DNA from: Elmis aenea
Taxonomy: Eukaryota; Arthropoda; Insecta; Coleoptera; Elmidae
DNA: 64,000 nt
Direction: 5' to 3'
Assembly (NCBI GenBank): GCA_947652605.1
Contig: OX393578.1
Span: forward strand, 41,049,470 to 41,113,469
Part shown: one piece after another, positions 47,672 through 58,527 of the stretch
Position numbering within the stretch: position 1 is the first letter of the stretch
Layout: each line of letters opens with the position of its first letter
Position numbers and translations under genes: made by a program
Notes under the pieces: generated by a model
The model's input: only the letters and a program-made list of their open reading frames with translations
Told to the model about the DNA's origin: nothing
The model's database searches: none

Positions 47672-49392
47672 TTACAATAAATCATCTTCGTTTTTATCAG
47701 CTATTATATTATTATCCTCGGTATTATCATCATCAGGCAACGAGTTGTCGTTAATGTTATCATCATCAGGCAAAGAGTTGTCGTTAATGTTATCGTCACC
47801 AGGTACTCGGCTGCACAATAATAAACATTGAGAGCATTTTCCTCCTAAATAATAATTGCACTTACCGCTTGCGGGCAGTCCTTTTTTTAGCATGTTTCAA
47901 AACACCGTCTTTGAAAATATTGCAGTTTTTCTTTCTTGTATGCCTGTTGTCTGCAAGAGAAATTACTTCAAAAAAGACTTCCAGAATGCCATTTAATATT
48001 TGAAAGGGTTTCTTCTCGCCAGATGTTCTTCGGGACACCCCGGTCCAAGAATACTCGATTAGTACGTCTGGCCTGAACATATAATCAACTAACTTGTAAG
48101 CTAACTTTCCACCATTTTCTTCTCCCGTGCGCCCTCCGATTGTGGCCAAAAATTCCACCAGCTGGGTTCGAAATTCTTCACTGTTTCCTATTTTTTCATT
48201 AATTAAAGTTATTTCTTCACATGTACTTAAAGGAAATTTTACATTTTCAAGCAAGTTTGTTTTACGCTGTTCAACCTGCTGTTTAGCAGCAGGCGTATTC
48301 TGATTAGATAATTTTGATAACACTTCGAAAATTTTGTCCAGGTTCAAGTTTATTTTAAGGAAATCTTCCTTAATTTGCTTCTGTATCACATTTTTGAAAG
48401 TGGCTAAGTCATTTTTGAAACCTACCACTTCATCTTTCAAATCTGCAAAGTCAGCGGCAGAAGTATTTATTTCTGGCACTAGAAAAAAAGATAAATAAAT
48501 AACTTGAAGTAACTTCAACCTGAACTTAAACCTATAAAGATTTAACTAGCATATATGAATTAGAGCTACATGAAACTGGCTCAGCTTTAACTAGGAAGGT
48601 GTTCAAATTAGACTTGAAAAAAAAAAACTCGATGTGCATTATTGCTTTGCGCAACATTCATTCCACCTCTGTAAGATTAAATTACTGATCTTGTATTTTG
48701 GGTTTTACACAATTTAAGTTTATAGGCTAAGCGCATAACTAAGCGTGTTTCATAATGCAACCAACTTTTAATAAGTCAAAAATCAGAGAGGAGATTTTAA
48801 CTCATTTTATACGTACGACTGCCATCGGACGCTAAAACCATTGTTTGAAACAGTTGCTGGTCTTCTGGTGTATTCATTATTACTATATTTTCGGGCTGAC
48901 TGGCTATTGGTTGAGAAATTGCTGGGATATCTATTATTTGAGATCCGCTAGCAGAGCAATCTATTTCAGCGAACATTTCATTCCTGTTCCTTATGAGTTG
49001 ATCACTATTTAGAATTTTCGTGATTTTGTTGCGTTTTTTTCCATGCACTTCAATGTCAAGAAACAACCTGAAACAGCAATATAAATTGAATGGTGTAAAA
49101 TTTCTTGAAATACGCACGCTTCCTCGGCGTCCGTGTCGATGCAATCTGAGAATTGCTTTTCCACATTCAATGCATCTTTGAAGGAAACAATTCCAGAAAG
49201 TTTGAGTATGCACCGAAATTTTTCCCAGTTTCCTTCTGGAGCACTGTTAGGATTGCACCTCAGCTTTTCTCTTGCTGACTGACTAAGGTGCCCCGGCCAC
49301 ATCATACGTCCATCATTTTCCCATTGATAGGGGATAGCCGTGAAAAGAATACCATGTTTTTCCTTGGTTGAAACAATTTTAAATCCTGCCAT
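47672..49392 (-). CDS. DUF4806-domain protein of the transposon, 4 exons
   Basis: Exons on the minus strand are 49392-49118, 49067-48817, 48478-47866 and 47810-47672. The introns are 50, 338 and 55 bp, all GT-AG. The total is 1278 bp, a 425-residue protein with no stop or shift. Residues 1-90 (MAGFKIVSTKEKHGILF…) form the N-terminal module usually found with this domain, including a W-x-W/PGHLS-like stretch. Residues about 186-235 are predicted coiled coil. Residues about 253-346 match DUF4806 (KFPLSTCEEITLINEKI, LATIGGRTG, EYSWTGVSRR). A basic run KKRTARKRR suggests nuclear import. The acidic tail (exon 4) contains a repeated NDNSLPDDDNI. Function is unknown. An accessory role binding the element's subterminal repeats or the transposase is inference from its position. 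Confidence 0.78.
47716..47777 (-). repeat. 33-bp direct repeat inside exon 4
   Basis: The acidic tail is encoded by two adjacent 33-bp units, each containing GATAACATTAACGACAACTC followed by TTGCCTGATGAT. They differ at one or two bases. The unit length is a multiple of three, so copy number can change without breaking the frame. Confidence 0.65.
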
Positions 49393-49579
49393 GACTCCAA
49401 CGACCTTTTTAATAAAACAGTACCAGGTAAAGTACGAAAGTTTGTTATAAACACACATATGTAGGTATGGTAGGTACTTTACTTACTTATTTTTCCTTGA
49501 CAAAACAATAATTCACCCACAAACAAACGGCGACCATATTTGACATTACAATTTTAGGTTAACCGTACTTAAAGTTCCA

Positions 49580-50527
49580 GGCGCCACCTTGGAGTAGCGA
49601 CGGGAACTTCAAACACATAATTTGTGTAACTGCGACTTTAAAGTAACGCTATGCATTAAGCTGTCGTTCCATGTGGTACTTTGAGGTGTAAATAACTTTA
49701 AAGTATATGTTTTTAGTTCCCGTTACTACCTTCAAAGATAAAGTTACTTTCAAGTCCCATATTTCAGTGGAAACGACTTCAAAGTTATTGTTTCGGAAAT
49801 GCGCCATATTTACAGACAAAAATGACGCTGCCATTATCAAAGATGTGTATATATCGCGTCACATGGAATACAAAAAAATTAATTCTGCACGAAATATGGC
49901 AAATTAATGCATAATAATTGGTTTTAAATTCATAGAACATTAAAATAAGAGTCTTCGGCATCTGGGTGTACTTTTTCTCGGATAATGTTTATTTTTTATT
50001 TTTTATTTTGGAATCAAAAACGCAAATTTTGAGGGCGCGTGGTCAAATTTAGAGGTATTATATTTATATTTCACAGTAAAGTGGCATTCGTTTTAGTTTT
50101 GACACCCAGGTTATCGGTAAATTGTGCTAATTTAGCTTATATAATTATTCATGATGGTAGTCTGGAGTATTTATTCCATTATGAGTTCTGTATGGTTAGG
50201 GAAAAGTGGAAGGATGATGGGAGAGGATAAGAGAAAAAGATAGATGAAAAAAAAATAATTTGTGTGACAAAGTAAGAAACAGTGTGGTCAAATTCCGTAA
50301 AAGTCGTCGTTACCACACCGGGACGTCGCCACCACGTGAAAGCAACGGAAGTGCAACGTAGCAGGAGAAGTTCCAGGGATTACGCCGGAACGGTGTGGCA
50401 ACCGGAAAATCATTCCCCACTTTGGTAATAGGCACGTAATAGGAATGTTTCTATTACGTAGTCGCGACAGTGGCGAAACACTTTAAAGCTTTTTTTTGTA
50501 GTCGCCACTACGTTCCCGCCACCAATT
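49580..50527. repeat. Right subterminal region of the two-gene transposon
   Basis: The stretch contains many short variants of ACTTTAAAGT/ACTTCAAAGT (for example near 49629, 49690 and 49777), CGTTACTACC-type motifs, and the GC-rich block GACGTCGCCACCACGTG near 50322. It ends with CGCCACTACGTTCCCGCCACC before the terminal repeat. The promoter of the minus-strand gene must lie at its inner edge. The small frames at 49649-49907 and 50039-50230 are not supported as genes. Confidence 0.5.
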
Positions 50528-50751
50528 GTGCTAGTTGGGCTCTCTTTACTGAAATGGTGTACGTCAATTTAAGGTAGGTATTGTTGATAAAACGGCAGTA
50601 AATAAAACATTGCTTACTATTTCGAAGAAGAAAGCAGAAATCTAGAATTAAAAATATATTCAGAAAAAGAAATGAAGCTCGTTAAAACATTATAAAATAA
50701 CACTCGTAAAACAATTTAAAACAGCTGATTTAAAATTTACAAAGTAGGTAC

Positions 50752-51587
50752 TAGGCCGGGATCCCGGGATCCCGGGATCCCGGGATCCCGGTCCATTTTA
50801 AGCTATTTTATATTTCCCGGGAAATGCTTTTTGTCCCGGGAATTCCCGGGATTTTAAAAAAGTGTTGCTTTCGTTTATTTTGTGCTAAGATCTTTGTAAT
50901 ACTATCATAACTTAACAGAATTTTATGCTTAAAATGTCTTTACTAACAGTAAATTATGGAAAAACTTCAAAATAATTTTTCTCTTTTAGTATGGCGCAAA
51001 GAAGCCCGGTCTCCATTACAAAGTTAATATCTTCAAAATACTTTTACAGTTTTATTTTTGTGTACCCTGATAATTCAAAGCAAAATAGCTTATAAATTAA
51101 ATTTTATTGATAATAACGATGTTTCTTTGCTGCTAGATGCTCTTAAGACAATTTCACCTACATTAATAGAGACTGAGAGAGCATTTTATGCATCAGGACT
51201 TTTTGTTAATGAATTAAGAAAAAGACTAATTGACTGAAGCATAGATCACCTTTGTTTTCTTAAATCACATTACAAAAATTCATTGTAAACATTATATTAT
51301 TGTATTCATAAATATGAAATAGCAATAGAAAGGTTATAATTCCCAAATGTATGTTTCTCTCACCAATATTATTGAATTATTTGTAATAAACGTGGAGCAA
51401 TATGTATTACATATATGACTTAGAGTTGTTTTTAAGTAATAAACCGCTCCCTTAATTTTTTGGGTTATTTATTTAAAAATATTGACATAATTTATTACAT
51501 CCCGGGATCCCGGGAAATCCCGGGACAAAGGCCGCTTTCTTCCCGGAATCCCGGGACAAGCAAAATGGTCAAATATGAGAAACCCTA
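50752..51587. mobile_element. hAT element with CCCGGG-palindrome subterminal repeats
   Basis: The left end TAGGCCGGGATCCCGGGATC and the right end in reverse complement TAGGGTTTCTCAT are flanked by a perfect 8-bp duplication GTAGGTAC (50744-50751 and 51588-51595). The left side carries four tandem GGGATCCC units and TCCCGGGAATTCCCGGGA. The right side carries ATCCCGGGATCCCGGGA and related copies. These may be transposase binding sites (inference). A decayed transposase end lies inside (51079-51286). Confidence 0.8.
51079..51286 (+). pseudogene. hAT transposase dimerisation-domain remnant
   Basis: The plus strand reads LLLDALKTISPTLIETERAF, then YASGLFVNELRKRLID, a TGA stop at 51235-51237, and SIDHLCFLKSHY. 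The pattern ERAF-A-G…LR-RL-D…D-LCFL is the hAT C-terminal dimerisation region (Dimer_Tnp_hAT). Apart from the single stop, this 70-residue end is well kept, while the rest of the transposase is deleted. The surrounding element is therefore an internally deleted hAT derivative. Confidence 0.75.
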
Positions 51588-51595
51588 GTAGGTAC

Positions 51596-52046
51596 TCACT
51601 GCTGATCGCAAATTATGCTTTGAAGCTCTTAGACTTGAGTGGAGCGGTGATTGAATCAGGTTAATTAATGTAATTTTAGAAGTATGTTTAATATTTGTAA
51701 GACAATATTCGTGATTAAATTCTCACCAAAGTCGCTAAACTTTACTTACTTTGGCGAAAACGGGCAATATAAAGTCATAAACGATGCTTACGTGTTGATC
51801 GTGCTTCGTCGTCTTGTTTTTTCAGTGTGTGAACTTAGATCCCTGTTCGTTCCATTAAAACAACTGCTTACAAAGTGTTCCTAACAGGTTCATATTGCTG
51901 ACTTCGCTACTGAACACCAATAAAGATTTTCTCTTGGTAGAGAGCGGCACTCGTTATTTGAAGTAAAATGTATATTTGTTTCTTAGTTACTTGTTCGTTA
52001 CATTTTTATCGTGAATCAATAGCTTTAAAAATATTTTTTATAAATA
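51596..52046. other. No recognisable feature
   Basis: AT-rich DNA. The 66-codon plus frame at 51684-51884 has no motif and no supporting context. Confidence 0.3.
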
Positions 52047-52048
52047 TA

Positions 52049-52733
52049 CAGGGTGTCACACTTATCGTGAATAGCATGGGGTTTTTGTAAAGAAATACAT
52101 AGTTGGTAAAATGAGGCACAATGATCTATGGTTTAAGAGCAACTATTTTATATAAAAAAATAACTTGAAAAGATTTAGTTGTATTTGCGCTATTGATAAA
52201 AAATAAAAAATGACGTTTGCAATTTTTGATCATAACTTGCTTATTTAAAATCACACTCAAAGTATTTTTTGGTATCATGAGGACACTTTTTGCATAGATT
52301 TGAAATTTGTTAATAAATGTTACATATCTTCATTTCTTTTTATCATTTTAACATCAAAAACAACAAGAAACAAAAATATCTTTGTAATGTTATCACAGAT
52401 AACTACAACCCGTATTTAAAATAAAAATGTTGACTTGTAAATAACAAAAATAAATGAGGAAAGGTTAAATTTATTAATTAATATAAATCTAGTCAAAAAA
52501 GTTTCTTGGTAATATCGAAAAATATTTTTATTTCAAATAAGCAAGTTATCAATAGAAATTAAATAGGTATGTAATTTTTTTGTTTTTCTTTATAGCGCAA
52601 AAACAATTACATAGTTGCTCTATGTATGCTCTATGCTATACTTATCTTAGATCATTTAGACCCATTTAACCAACTCTGTATTTCTTACCGTTTATGAGAT
52701 CCTTACTTTGTTTACGATAACTAGGACAACCTG
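52049..52733. mobile_element. CAGGGTG foldback element, diverged
   Basis: The left end is TA-CAGGGTGTCACACTTATCG and the right end is CGATAACTAGGACAACCTG followed by TT. Inner blocks pair, for example ATACATAGTTGGTAAAATGAG with ACCAACTCTGTATTTCTTAC. The body contains further inverted AT-rich blocks (TTATTTCAAATAAGCAAGTTAT against AACTTGCTTATTTAAAAT). No coding capacity. Confidence 0.65.
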
Positions 52734-52804
52734 TTTGTATTTACACTATTCTGAGGGCTATTTTAGAGGTTGTATTTTTAAGAATTTGTAATATAACATG
52801 AATA

Positions 52805-53190
52805 GTATAATCAGCTCTCCAGGGCTAGTTGACCTATGGCTTTTCCTCAAATCCTTTCAATTTCTCTCTACCACTTGCTTTCCGTCTCCAATCTTTTATT
52901 GCTAGTCTTTCAAGATATCTTCCATCCACTTAGTCCAAGGTTATCCTCTTCTGCTTCTTTCCTCCACACACCCTGGCTGCTATTTCTGTCTATGGGCGTA
53001 TCCCAGCCATCTTATTCTTTGTACCTTTATGACATTTGTGATTATTGTTTTTTCATACATCATCATCAGTTCCAGGTCGATTTTTCTTTCCCACATGTCT
53101 TCCACTTTTCGCCCTTTGTATATCTTTCTCCAAAATTCGTTATATTTTTAGTACCTTCTATAAAGAAATTACAACGTCTGTTGAATATCT
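52805..53190 (-). pseudogene. LINE (non-LTR) C-terminal remnant
   Basis: The minus strand contains ERKIDLELMMMYEKTIITNV followed directly by IKVQRIRWLGYAHRQ. After a shift come TKWMEDILKD and IGDWRRK-like sequence (KDWRRKASG in the alternative frame). The order NxELxxLYxEPxIVTxIK-xxRLRWxGHVxR…RxRWxDDV…DWRR is the usual C-terminal tail of insect LINE pol proteins. The 118-codon plus frame at 52836-53192 is a shadow. There are several shifts and no intact domain. Confidence 0.6.
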
Positions 53191-55058
53191 AAATTGTTAT
53201 TTTAATGTGTGATAACGATTTGGATCATTTTCTCGGTAAAGATGTAGTTAATAGTCGGGCAAAATAAATAAAAACATACACCAACACACCACAACTATTG
53301 TCGTTCTAAAGAGCTGTAGAAAAGTAGATTTTTGTATCCTGAGCTTATTACGAAGTACTATAAAAAATAATAATTATGAAGCCACTACTTTGGAACTCCA
53401 TTTTAATTAAAAGTGTTAAGAATAATTTTGCAAGAGATGTTTATCAATTTTTTTTACAAAAATATACATTAAAGAATTCAATTTTATCCTAACCAACTAA
53501 ACTTCATAGGACTGAAAAGTTCAGAGGCAAAAACTATGAATACATTTTATTTTAATAACTGTAGAGATTTTTGCCTTGCAAAATATAAAAAGTATTTTTA
53601 GAACGGTTTTGTAAGTAAAAATAATTGCGTTACTTAGAAGATTAGTTAATTTAAATTTTTTATGTAAACCAGTTTCTCAAAATTAATTTATTAGAGTGAT
53701 AACTTAAGCTGTAAGCAAATTTTAAACATATTGATTTGGCTATAAATCACATGTTTTTAATATTAATTAAGTGCCATAATATTATATACCATTTTCTTTC
53801 TCAAATAAATTTTATTATCACCCCAAAAATTGTAAGCATTTAGGAATACATTATATGAAGGGTCAGCGATCTCTAAATTCAAGTAGTTGCAACTACAATC
53901 ATGATTGTTGATTTAGGCTTTTGATATGTAATATTTAAGATAAAATCAACCAATGCTCTATAACAACTATTGTTTTCTCCTAAAGTTCATAATAATCACT
54001 AAGTTAAAGCAAACCTTATCACAAAAGCTCTTGTAAATGCAGTTAACAAGAAACTGCATCTAAATTTGTTACGAACCAAATAAGTTTCTTCAAGTTACTT
54101 GTAATACCAATTTCTGTAATAACTACGGGAAATGCAATTATAAACAAAGTTTCTTAACTTGGTTTAAGCGCTCTAAGGCATAACGAAAAGCATTTTGTTT
54201 GCTATTCAGATATAATGTTAAGAATCGTTAAAGGTAAGTTCATAAACTAATAAGAATTTTAAATACAGTCTAGTGAGCAGCTTTACACAACATGCACTTT
54301 CATAGAACAGAATGTTCTTAAAGAAAATAAATCAAATGACTGTTGCAGTGCTCAATTAAATTGATACCAATGTGAATCTATGCCTAATACTAATTTTTCT
54401 CTTTTAGAAAAATTATATACGAGTACTTCAACGATCACTAAACACAAAGTGTAGTAGCAAAAAAAAAAACAATTTATTTTAAGACGAACTCATGAACTAA
54501 TGTCAAATAAACAAAGATAATTTAAGCGTATAAACTATAAAATAATGCTCTTAATAAAGAAGCATAAAATCGCATTATTAGAATAATATAATCACTCGTA
54601 TCTGATTCTTTAATATGTACCTATAGGAATATAGCACGCCAAAACAGTATGTATTTGTTATTTATTTTATTTGTCATTGCTCATTGTTCGTTGTCATTAC
54701 TTTGCCTATTTACCGTTAAATATCTGAACATTACAGTAATAAAAGATAAAATTGATAAAGTACGATTTAGGTGATCGATACATTACAAAACTTTCCCCCA
54801 ATTATAACGATAAAGCTATTTCAGTAAACCTGCAATTATTAGCTAACAATCATAAATTCCAACCGTAGAACCTACACAAAGGCTTATTATGCGAATCTTC
54901 TATTGAATATTGATAATCGATAGAATGAAATACACTTTTTCTATTTATTAAAAAATGAACAATGAAATATTGGTTTAAGAGTATATTTCATACTTGAAGA
55001 AGAAAATTGGCATAAAACTGAAGTTGGTTTCTTGTTCCGTGAAATCCAATGATCTGTA
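53191..55058. other. No recognisable feature
   Basis: AT-rich DNA with no frame above 60 codons. No inverted or tandem repeats were noted. Confidence 0.3.
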
Positions 55059-55124
55059 TACAGGGTGACAATAAACTACGTGTGTTGTATGGGTAGCTTT
55101 GTTATTATAAGAGTTACATAGTCG

Positions 55125-55415
55125 CAGGGTTGTGAAGTCAGAGTCGGAGTCGTAGTTTAGGAGGAATTTCTGGTCAGTGGAGTCCCAGTCGGAGTCGGAA
55201 AAAATGTACCGACTCCGACTCCGAGTACAACAAAAAATTGCGAGGTGGTCCTTTGCCGCAAAATTTAAACTTAAATTTTAAATCAATTCTTTTTCTTTTT
55301 TATATTACGCACGCCATAAAATGTCTTAGTATTTAATTTGGTCGGAGTCGGAGTCGAACTGCTAAAATTATCAAGAGTGGGAGTCGAATTGTTTTTTACT
55401 GACTCCGCAGCCCTG
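55125..55415. mobile_element. hAT MITE with GAGTCGGAGTCG repeats
   Basis: The element begins CAGGGTTGTGAAGTCAGAGT and ends TGACTCCGCAGCCCTG. The flanks CATAGTCG (55117-55124) and CATAGCCG (55416-55423) agree at seven of eight bases. The body carries GGAGTCGGAGTCG and CCGACTCCGACTCCG repeats in both orientations. It is inserted in the left arm of a CAGGGTG foldback. Confidence 0.8.
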
Positions 55416-55663
55416 CATAGCCGGTTAAGTTATCAAAATTGAGCACAATTTTAAGAACAAGTTAATATCATTTTGTCATTTGACTTACACCTTTAACATT
55501 TCTTTAATATTTTGAAAAACCTAAACAGGATTATTTCAATCGTATATAGTTTCATAGCCCTCTATGTTAAAACCAAACTGTGAAATGGTTTTACTTAGGA
55601 TTAGAAAATAATATCTAATAAGTCACGGCACACTCGATTTTTGAGATACAAGCCAAACTTGAT

Positions 55664-58527
55664 CTTTTTTTAATTTTTTTTTTTTTTTTTTTTCAATTTT
55701 AAATTTTGAAATGCAACTAGTCAAGCTACTACTGACTAACGAGCACCTTAAATCTATCTTAATCTACTAGTTACTACAAATAATAGAACTCCTCCCCTTG
55801 GTGTGTCCTATTTCCTGGTTTCCACTTGGGCACGTCGCTGGCCTGCCCACTTCACTACACTACACTACCAAGCGAGCTTATACAAGTTCGAACGGCTTAG
55901 TTCGTTTTAGCCTTCGCACTATTGAAGCGTTGTCAAGAAGCTGCACTACCTCCACGTTGACGTGCCGGTGTAGTCGGTCCTCGTGCTTCTTGGCTGATTT
56001 CTTAATCTCCTCGGTAACGTGATTGGCTCCAAGGTCTTTATGGATATCATTGTTTCGACAGTACCATGGGGCATTTACAATTTCCCTTACCACTTTGTTC
56101 TGAAATTTTTGGATGATTTCAATATTGCTTTTACTCGCACAGCCCCAGAGCTGTGCTCCATAAGTCCAGACCGGTTTCAGTATCTGGTTATATACTAAGG
56201 TTTTGTTTCGCATTGATAGTTGGGATTTGCATTTTTTTATACTTTATGTTTAGTTCTTCTCTCTTCTTCTTCACGTGTTCGCTCCATCGAAGCTTAGCAT
56301 CCAGTGTCATTCCTAGGTATTTTGCAGAGTTTGAGTGCGATAATCGGTTGCCACCAATTTTTATTGGGATGTGATGTGTTTTACGATTGGTAAAATTGAC
56401 GTGGACCGACTTCGTTTCGTTTAGCTTAATGCGCCATTTTTCTGTCCATGTGCTTATTTTGTTCATGGCCTGCTGCAGCTTGTTAGTTGCTTCTACGATG
56501 TTTTCTTCTACCGCTCACTGTGGTATCGTCTGCGAACGTTGCTATTGTGGTGCCGTTAGTTTGTGGAATATCGTGGGTATATAAGAGGTATAAAACTGGC
56601 CCTAGCACGCTTCCTTGAGGAACGCCTGCTTTTATGTCTTTGAGCCCGGAATAATGGTTTCCCTGCTTTATTCTGAATAGTCTTCCTGAGATATAGGATT
56701 TTAGTATTTGGCAATACTGCTCTGGTAATAACGTTTGCAGTTTAATCATTAGCCCTTTATGCCAGACCTTATCAAAAGCTTGTTTGACGTCTAGGAAAAT
56801 TGCAGCACATATTTTCTTTTCTTCTAGAGCTTTTTCTATCAGATCTGTGACTCTGTGTACTTGGTCTATTGTAGAGTGTTCCTCTCGGAATCCAAATTGA
56901 TGAGTTGATATGATATTTTTTCTTTCGATTATGATCTTCATTCGCTTTAAGAGCAATTTTTCAAAGAGTTTGGAGATAACGGGTAGCAACGAGATCGGTC
57001 TATACGAGGTAACTTCATGTGGTGGTTTTCCCTGCTTTTGGATCATTATTACTTCTGCTATTTTCCACATTTTTGGTACGTGTTTCAGCCTAAAGGTAGC
57101 GTTTATTAGGTTTGTTAGTTTTACAATCCCCTTTCTAGGGAGTTGTTTGAGAGTTAGACCTGTTATAAGGTCGAAACCTGGGGCTTTTCTCGAGTTAATA
57201 TTGTTTTTGATGTCATTCTCAACCTCCTTTGGTGTTACCAGTGGGATCTCCTCCCCACCCTCCCGTGGTAGCAGCAGCTGATCTGTATTATTTACACTCT
57301 CACGAGTATATTGTTCATTAGGTTTAAATGTTTGTTCCAGGTGATCTGCGAATAGTTCAGCTTTATGTTCATCGCTTTTCGCCCATCTACCTTCTTCACT
57401 CCTTATAGGTGGTACTTGTAAAGCTGGTCTCTTCAGTTTTTTCGTAGCTCTCCATAGTGAGTACTCCGTCTTTTTTTCAGCCGATAGCCCTTTCATATAA
57501 GTACTAAAACTTTCATTTTTGCACTTCTGTATCTCCCTCTTCAGTTGTTGACTAAGATTATTTAAACTTGTCTTATCGGTAGGTGCTCTTGTGCGTTGCC
57601 AACGTTTACGCGCTTTTGTTTTTTCAGCAATTAGCCCACGAATTTCCTTTGGGTAGTTGTTTTCCCTTGTTTTCCCTGTGATGAACGGAGTGTTTTTCCA
57701 TGCTGCTTTCTGTATGATTTTCATAAAGTTTTCTGTTTCTTCGTCCAACTGTTCAGTTGTTCTTAAGGGTACTGATGATTCAATATTGTTATTGATTTCT
57801 TCTTTAAACCCTTCCCAATCAGTATATTTGTTTACTAATGTTGGGTTGGATTCTTTTTAATAACTGTTTCACTCAGTGTAAGAATTATTCCTGAATGATC
57901 CTAGTTTAAGCCGTATTCTTCCTCGACATCTATCATATATAATTTGCCGATATTTTTTTTGTAATGAAGAAATCTAATAGGTCTGGTAGTTTTTGTACAT
58001 CTGTTGGCCAGTATGTTGGTTTTTTTGTTGAGTGGTATTCACATCCATATTCCACAATGGCGTCGTGTAATTCCTTTCTTTTTCTTGAAGTTAACCTTGA
58101 TCCCCAGTTAATATTTTTTGAGTTTTAATCTCCACCTATTATAAATCGTTCCCCGAGGCTTCTGAGGAATCTAAGATAATTTTCTTTTTTTAGGTTGTAT
58201 CTCGGTGGGCAGTACGCTGCAGAAAAAGTTACTGATTGCTTCTTAGTTTTCACCGTTACTGCTGTAGCCTGGATTTCGCTTGTTGCATATTTTGTTTCCT
58301 CGTGATGTGTTATATTATTTTTAATTATAACTGCGCTACCTCCCCTCGCTGTGTTTTGGGGATGTACCGTGTGGTATAATTGGTATCCTCTTATTCTTAC
58401 ATAAGTTTGATTAGTTAAGTGGGTTTCTGCAAGGAGACACATCTATTTTTTGTTCATCAAGTATTACTTGCAGCTCTTGTTGTCTATGCAATAATCCGTT
58501 GACATTCCATTCGAGTTTTTTTAAATG
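55664..58527 (-). mobile_element. Jockey-like LINE, 5'-truncated, minus strand
   Basis: The 3' end is a run of about 20 A on the minus strand (T-run at 55674-55693). Coding runs from an endonuclease start near 58515 (LEWNVNGLLHRQQELQ) through reverse transcriptase to a tail ending near 55880. ORF1 and the 5' UTR are absent, as is usual after incomplete reverse transcription. The frame is broken near 58440, 58125, 57950, 56510 and 56215. It sits inside a foldback element and is therefore younger than it. Confidence 0.8.
55878..58515 (-). pseudogene. LINE ORF2: endonuclease plus reverse transcriptase, broken
   Basis: The endonuclease part (58515-58125) shows LEWNVNGL, LLAETHLTN, GGSAVIIKN and a final FIIGGD followed by a stop where the family has GDFN. 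The main frame (57748-56483) covers reverse transcriptase. It has SRKAPGFDLITGL, SYRPISLLPVISKLFEKLL, FLDVKQAFDKVWH (motif A, about residue 318), GVPQGSVLGPVLYLLY (motif B, about 375) and FADD (motif C, about 405). After a shift near 56510 it continues as KISTWTEKWRIKLNETKSVH and KYLGMTLDAKLRW (56466-56188), then after another shift KPVWTYGAQLWG (56213-55878). The catalytic motifs are intact but the frame breaks make a full product impossible. Confidence 0.82.

Larger units (their letters stand above)
44723..50539. mobile_element. Two-gene DNA transposon, apparently intact
   Basis: The left end CCCAACTAGCAC matches the reverse complement of the right end (50528-50539) over 12 bp. Flanking CT dinucleotides (44721-44722 and 50540-50541) may be a 2-bp target duplication. 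Both subterminal regions are unusually GC-rich and carry repeated motifs: ACTTTGAAGT or its complement, and GCRACTACGTAA. Between them lie two convergent, spliced, open genes: a transposase-like gene on the plus strand (45338-47570) and a DUF4806 gene on the minus strand (49392-47672). Only 101 bp separate the stop codons. Short ends with subterminal repeats and a tnp2-like protein suggest the EnSpm/CACTA (CMC) group, but the termini do not start with CAC, so the class is left open. Confidence 0.78.

Noticed and set aside
52836..53192. 118-codon plus frame, hydrophobic
   Set aside because: Antisense shadow of a LINE C-terminal remnant on the minus strand.
56910..57281. 123-codon plus frame
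   Set aside because: Antisense shadow of the LINE reverse transcriptase.
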